From an uncultured Collinsella sp. (GTDB lineage: Bacteria > Actinomycetota > Coriobacteriia > Coriobacteriales > Coriobacteriaceae): a DNA stretch of 62,801 bases. Below are positions 59,650 through 62,801 of this stretch, in pieces (the first letter of the stretch is position 1; each line of letters starts with the position of its first letter). Both the position numbers and the translations under genes were made by a program. The notes below the pieces were generated by a model that worked only from the letters and a program-made list of their open reading frames with translations, made no database searches and was not told the DNA's origin. Where the stretch lies: the NCBI GenBank assembly GCA_902464035.1, contig CABQHT010000004.1:1-62801 (forward strand), in the 5' to 3' direction.

Positions 59650-60118
59650 CACCATCATCGACGAGACCGTTATCCTACGCTACCTGCTTAACGACGACGA
59701 GATCCTGTCGCCGCGCGCCGCCAAGGTTATCGCCACGCGCACCACCCGCGTCTACCCCGAGATCATCACCCGTGTCGCCGTCACGCTGCGCGATGTCTAC
59801 AAGGTCCCCCGCCCCAAAATCGCGGCGGCGCTGACCAGGTTGCTCGACGACGTCATGGTCGACGAGCCCACCGTCATCGCCTTTGCCATCAAGCTGTTCG
59901 GCAGGACGCACATGGACTTTAGCGACTGCCTGCTCGCAGCCCGCACCGCCATCTACAACGACGACGTCGTGAGCTTTGGCAAGCCCATCATCCAAGGCAT
60001 GATCGATTACCGCCGCAAGCGCCAAACCTCAGCCGAAGCCCGCAACCGCAGCACCGACGCCCAAGGCCACGGCACCGACGCCACCATCGACAAGCTCCGC
60101 CACCAATCCCGCCACTAG
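59642..60118 (+). CDS. PIN-domain toxin-like protein
   Basis: The 158-residue protein has a PIN-like layout: IIDETVILRYLLNDD (acidic Asp7), Glu40 in YPEIIT, and MDFSDCLLAARTA (Asp92/Asp95). The last acidic position, normally D in a TFDKDF-type strand, reads SFGKPI (Gly113). It would be a ribonuclease toxin of VapC type, possibly weakened. The C-terminal 35 residues are charged and low in complexity. It is co-translated with the antitoxin. Confidence 0.7.
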   Translation: MSSTIIDETVILRYLLNDDEILSPRAAKVIATRTTRVYPEIITRVAVTLRDVYKVPRPKIAAALTRLLDDVMVDEPTVIAFAIKLFGRTHMDFSDCLLAARTAIYNDDVVSFGKPIIQGMIDYRRKRQTSAEARNRSTDAQGHGTDATIDKLRHQSRH

Positions 60119-60255
60119 CCTCATCCCCACTCATAAGTTGCTGGAAAACAGTTCCTGGATTTAGGCTTATTCGTGCTTTTCTGAAACTACGTCACCGCAA
60201 CTTCCAGGTTGGCAGCCCGAAACCGGCAGCCCTGGACCGCGAATCCTACTGTTCG

Positions 60256-60413
60256 CCACGAAATGGGCCTATCTACTACGTTTAACCGATTACCCTCGAC
60301 CATACCAAAAACCGAAATATCAAAACAGCTGGTAGACGGCTTGCCGATTTTCCGAAACTGCTGCTATGGTCGACCCCTGCGGGCCAAACGTAGTAGATGG
60401 GCCGCTTTCGTGG
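60256..60413. repeat. 158-bp near-palindromic dispersed element, copy 2
   Basis: Begins CCACGAAATGGGCC and ends GGGCCGCTTTCGTGG. It has the same length and is inverted relative to copy 1 at 22227-22384, and much of the interior matches, including CTACTACGTTT ends and the CGACCATACC block. It can fold as one long stem-loop. Confidence 0.85.
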
Positions 60414-60580
60414 CTCAGCACCAGACCGGTCATTTTGTGACAGGGCTTTTTTGGCCACATTTGCCAGCCGATCGTTAGAGCAGTCAAAAAGCCCGCTCCA
60501 AATTAGCTACCCCGGCCTTTAATGGGCCCGCAAAAGCCAAAAGACAGTCCGTATTTAACCGCAACTTAGGTGGGCGCGGA

Positions 60581-60603
60581 GCGGGTTCGATTCCCGTCGC
60601 CCG
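60581..60603 (+). repeat. Duplicate of the tRNA-Gly 3' end, inverted
   Basis: 23 bases from GCGGGTTCGATTC to CGTCGCCCG are identical to the T arm and acceptor end of the tRNA-Gly at 60665-60738 but lie on the opposite strand, 66 bases away. Such 3'-tRNA copies are typical attachment-site scars. Confidence 0.7.
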
Positions 60604-60664
60604 GCGCGTAAACGAAAACAGCTCTGATCCCCAAAGGAAACCAAAGCCGTTAAAACAATTCTTA

Positions 60665-60738
60665 TGGAGCGGGCGACGGGAATCGAACCCGCGTCATCAG
60701 CTTGGAAGGCTGGGGTTCTACCATTGAACTACGCCCGC
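60665..60738 (-). tRNA. tRNA-Gly (anticodon TCC)
   Basis: The minus strand reads GCGGGCGTAGTTCAATGGT..., with the anticodon loop CTTCCAA (TCC), T loop TTCGATT, closed acceptor GCGGGCG/CGCCCGC and encoded CCA. It lies 6 bases from tRNA-Pro. Confidence 0.95.
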
Positions 60739-60744
60739 AAGATA

Positions 60745-60821
60745 TGGTCGGGACGACAGGATTTGAACCTGCGACATCCTGCTCCCAAAGCAGGCGCGCT
60801 ACCAAACTGCGCCACGTCCCG
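60745..60821 (-). tRNA. tRNA-Pro (anticodon TGG)
   Basis: The minus strand starts CGGGACGTGGCGCAGTTTGG, with the anticodon loop TTTGGGA (TGG), T loop TTCAAAT and encoded CCA. It forms a pair with tRNA-Gly. Confidence 0.95.
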
Positions 60822-60912
60822 AAGGTGTTGAGCAGCTAAGGTCTAAACCTTGCGTGTCCCAAAGCGAAGGAAATTATAGGGGAGACTCCCCGCCTGTGCA
60901 AGCATTGATACC

Positions 60913-62271
60913 CTAGCTCCTCGAATGTGCGACAAACTGGCTATGGAGCAGACCGATCACAAAGGCAACCACGGCAACCGGTGCCCACGCAGCACCGATA
61001 TCTGCCAGCGGCAGCGCATCGAACGGTAGCCACGCGCCCGCAAAGAACGCATCGCGGACCGAGGTGATCACACTCTGCACAGCAACCACGCCGCCGACCC
61101 AGACCCACACCTGCGGATGCGCGTCGCAAAAACCATGCGCCAGGCCCATAAGTACCAGCACAATGGCAACGGGATACAAGGCGTTGAGCATAGGCACCGA
61201 GAACATAAGAATCACGTCGAGGCCCACGTTGGAGAGCACGCACGAAAACGCTGCGAACACAAAGGCGAGGATCGCGAAGGGGCGGCGCATTGCCTCCTCG
61301 GAGGCCTCCGCTCCCCCTTCGACCACATACGTCTCGCAGAAGTAGCGCGAGCAGCAGCTGATAAGGCCGATGCACACGTTCATGCAGGCGAGGAAGAAAA
61401 TCGCAAACACCACAACCGTGCCGGCAAGGCCAAAGTGCATGGAGGCCGAGCGAGCAAGGATGGCAGCGCCGTTGGTGGCGTCGGGCATCACGGTGCCGAG
61501 CTGCATACCGGCAAGGGCCAAGCCGCAATAGATGATGGCCATGAGCACGCCGGCTATCACACCGGAGCGCGAAATTTCAAAAGCGACGCGCTTGTCGTCG
61601 GTCACGCCCAACTCGTGAATGGTCTCGGCGATGATGATGCCGAAGGCGAGCGATGCAAGCAGGTCCATGGTCTGGTAGCCGGTCAAGAAGCCTTGGACCG
61701 CAGCACCGGCATCATAGGGAGCTTGCGGGGCAGCAGCCGGTCCCAGCGGCGAGATCACGGCAGCACCCACAACCAGCACGATGAGCGCGATGAGCGCGGG
61801 GCCCGTAATGCGGCCGAGCACGTGTGTGATAACACCCGGGCGCAGTGTGAGCGCAAACGCGACGACAAAGAAACCGACAGCGAACACCAGACGCGCCGTG
61901 CCGAGCGAGACACCCTCGGGCAGCAACGGTACCAGCATCTCAAACGCCGTGGAGCTTGTACGCGGAATGGCAAGGCACGGGCCGATGGCCAGATATACTG
62001 CCGCAACAAAGAACTCGCCAAACTTGGGATGCACGCGGCTGGCAAGCTCACGCGCCGTGCCGGCAAGCGCCACGGCGATAAAGCCCATGACGGGCAGGCC
62101 GATGGCGGCAACGAGAAAGCCAAGCATGGCGACCGGCGTGGCAGAACCTGCCTGCAGCGCCAGCAGCGGCGGAATAATAAGGTTACCGGCACCAAAGAGC
62201 ATCGAGAACAGGGCGATGCCGACGGTGACGACATGGTCGGAGCGCAGACCGCGCGGAGCGGATGAAGCCAT
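60913..62271 (-). CDS. brnQ: Branched-chain amino acid:cation symporter (BrnQ/LIVCS)
   Basis: The 452-residue membrane protein has about 12 helices and the LIVCS-family N-terminus VTVGIALFSMLFGAGNLIIPPLL, with GPCLAIPRTSSTAFEM in helix 3. It imports leucine, isoleucine or valine with sodium or protons. It is monocistronic and follows the tRNA pair. Confidence 0.92.
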   Translation of the reverse strand: MASSAPRGLRSDHVVTVGIALFSMLFGAGNLIIPPLLALQAGSATPVAMLGFLVAAIGLPVMGFIAVALAGTARELASRVHPKFGEFFVAAVYLAIGPCLAIPRTSSTAFEMLVPLLPEGVSLGTARLVFAVGFFVVAFALTLRPGVITHVLGRITGPALIALIVLVVGAAVISPLGPAAAPQAPYDAGAAVQGFLTGYQTMDLLASLAFGIIIAETIHELGVTDDKRVAFEISRSGVIAGVLMAIIYCGLALAGMQLGTVMPDATNGAAILARSASMHFGLAGTVVVFAIFFLACMNVCIGLISCCSRYFCETYVVEGGAEASEEAMRRPFAILAFVFAAFSCVLSNVGLDVILMFSVPMLNALYPVAIVLVLMGLAHGFCDAHPQVWVWVGGVVAVQSVITSVRDAFFAGAWLPFDALPLADIGAAWAPVAVVAFVIGLLHSQFVAHSRS

Positions 62272-62291
62272 GGGACCACCTTTCGAGTCAA

Positions 62292-62324
62292 AACAAAAAC
62301 GGGACGGGCAAAAGACCCGTCCCG
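62292..62324 (-). terminator. Terminator of the surface-protein gene
   Basis: CGGGACGGG pairs with CCCGTCCCG (9 bp, 7-base loop), followed on the minus strand by TTTTTGTTTTG. It lies 66 bases behind the stop at 62390 and shields brnQ. Confidence 0.85.
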
Positions 62325-62389
62325 CAAGTATATACGCTTTAGCAGACTAAATCGCGCAAAGCTTCAATCTAGCTGCCCCTTTTGAGCCG

Positions 62390-62801
62390 TTACGCGTCCG
62401 AGCGACGGCGACGCAGCAGCTCGAGCCCCAGCGCGACAAGCGCAGCGGCGCCTGCAGCGACGACGACGGCCAATGGCGCACGATCGCCCGTGTCGGCGAG
62501 CTGCTGAGCGCTCGTCTTGGACGAAGCCTTCTGTCCGGAGTTTTCCGCACCATCGCCCCTTACCTTATCGGCTGCGGAGTCAGCCGAACTGCCTGGTTTT
62601 GCCGGATCCCCAGAATCCGACTGGTCGGAATCGGGCGTCCCGGGCTTATCCGGGTCCGGGTTGCCGGGCTCCGGCTTATCCGGCTGGTCCGGATCGGGTC
62701 CATCGGGTTTATCCGGATCGGGAACCACCGGGTCCGGGTTGACAGACTCCTGCTTCTTCTTCACCGTCAGCGTACCGGGCTCAACCGTGACATCGAAGTT
62801 C
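62390..62801 (-). CDS. Sortase-anchored surface protein, C-terminal end
   Basis: The gene runs in from the right edge, so only the last 136 residues are seen. They start FDVTVEPGTLTVKKK, the closing strand of an MBG/Ig-like repeat. A long DPDKP/DPDQP proline-aspartate spacer follows, then Ser/Ala-rich linker, LADTG, a hydrophobic helix (APLAVVVAAGAAALVALGLEL) and the basic tail RRRRSDA. This is an LPXTG-type cell-wall sorting signal with LADTG as the motif. It probably is a large adhesin. Confidence 0.85.
   Translation of the reverse strand, partial: NFDVTVEPGTLTVKKKQESVNPDPVVPDPDKPDGPDPDQPDKPEPGNPDPDKPGTPDSDQSDSGDPAKPGSSADSAADKVRGDGAENSGQKASSKTSAQQLADTGDRAPLAVVVAAGAAALVALGLELLRRRRSDA

Larger units (their letters stand above)
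60119..60664. other. Repeat-rich intergenic region
   Basis: No gene is seen. It holds degenerate ends of the GTTGC/GCAAC element (near 60135 and 60195), the 158-bp element (60256-60413), a second-family fragment (AAAAAGCCCGCTCCAAATT near 60486, GACAGTCCGT near 60544) and a tRNA-Gly fragment (60581-60603). Confidence 0.7.

Noticed and set aside
60581..60603. A fourth tRNA gene
   Set aside because: Only the T arm and acceptor 3' end are present; there is no D or anticodon arm.

Overview
The window reads as chromosomal DNA of a Collinsella-like gut actinobacterium (class Coriobacteriia). I infer this from the generally high GC content, the LPXTG-like and cell-wall-binding-repeat surface proteins, the housekeeping gene set and the anaerobic energy genes. 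No rRNA, phage, insertion sequence or plasmid replication gene is visible, and most genes are on the minus strand.

Layout. Bases 2-346 are the 3' end of a cell-wall-binding repeat protein. Bases 733-14339 are a minus-strand surface-polysaccharide locus. It is headed by a LoaP/NusG-like antiterminator, followed by an initiating sugar transferase, four glycosyltransferases, an EpsG-like polymerase, a pyruvyl transferase, a beta-propeller protein, an acetyltransferase, an F420H2-dehydrogenase-beta-like protein, a flippase and a short-chain dehydrogenase. Its centre (about 4.4-12.1 kb) is visibly AT-rich. Bases 14.6-30.8 kb are housekeeping and small metabolic operons: thrS, a glycerol-3-phosphate-dehydrogenase-like operon with a DUF1667 protein, an M24 peptidase, folC, valS, tig-clpP-clpX and tRNA-Leu. 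Bases 30.9-36.2 kb hold a two-gene molybdenum hydroxylase and gdhA.

Bases 36.4-59 kb are a selenium/molybdenum/formate region. One co-directional set (43.4 to 36.4 kb) is a molybdopterin oxidoreductase, selA, selB, the selenocysteine tRNA, mobA and a DUF3343 (Se/S-carrier-like) gene. The next (58.9 to 43.5 kb) is a complete formate hydrogenlyase operon: a HydN-like ferredoxin, fdhF, hyfA-I, hyfJ/hycH, hycI and a formate channel. fdhF has an in-frame UGA at codon 140 followed by a SECIS-like hairpin. FdhF would oxidise formate; electrons would pass through the ferredoxin subunits to the membrane-bound [NiFe] hydrogenase; the channel would move formate. MobA makes the guanine-dinucleotide cofactor that FdhF needs, and SelA, SelB and tRNA-Sec insert its selenocysteine.

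Bases 59-62.8 kb hold a toxin-antitoxin pair, tRNA-Gly, tRNA-Pro, brnQ and the 3' end of a sortase-anchored surface protein.

The intergenic DNA is unusually structured: a 10-copy array of 15-mers alternating in orientation on a 40-bp pitch (17.2-17.6 kb); nested hairpins on both sides of valS with compensatory base changes; and two inverted copies of a 158-bp near-palindromic element, each followed by fragments of a second repeat family.
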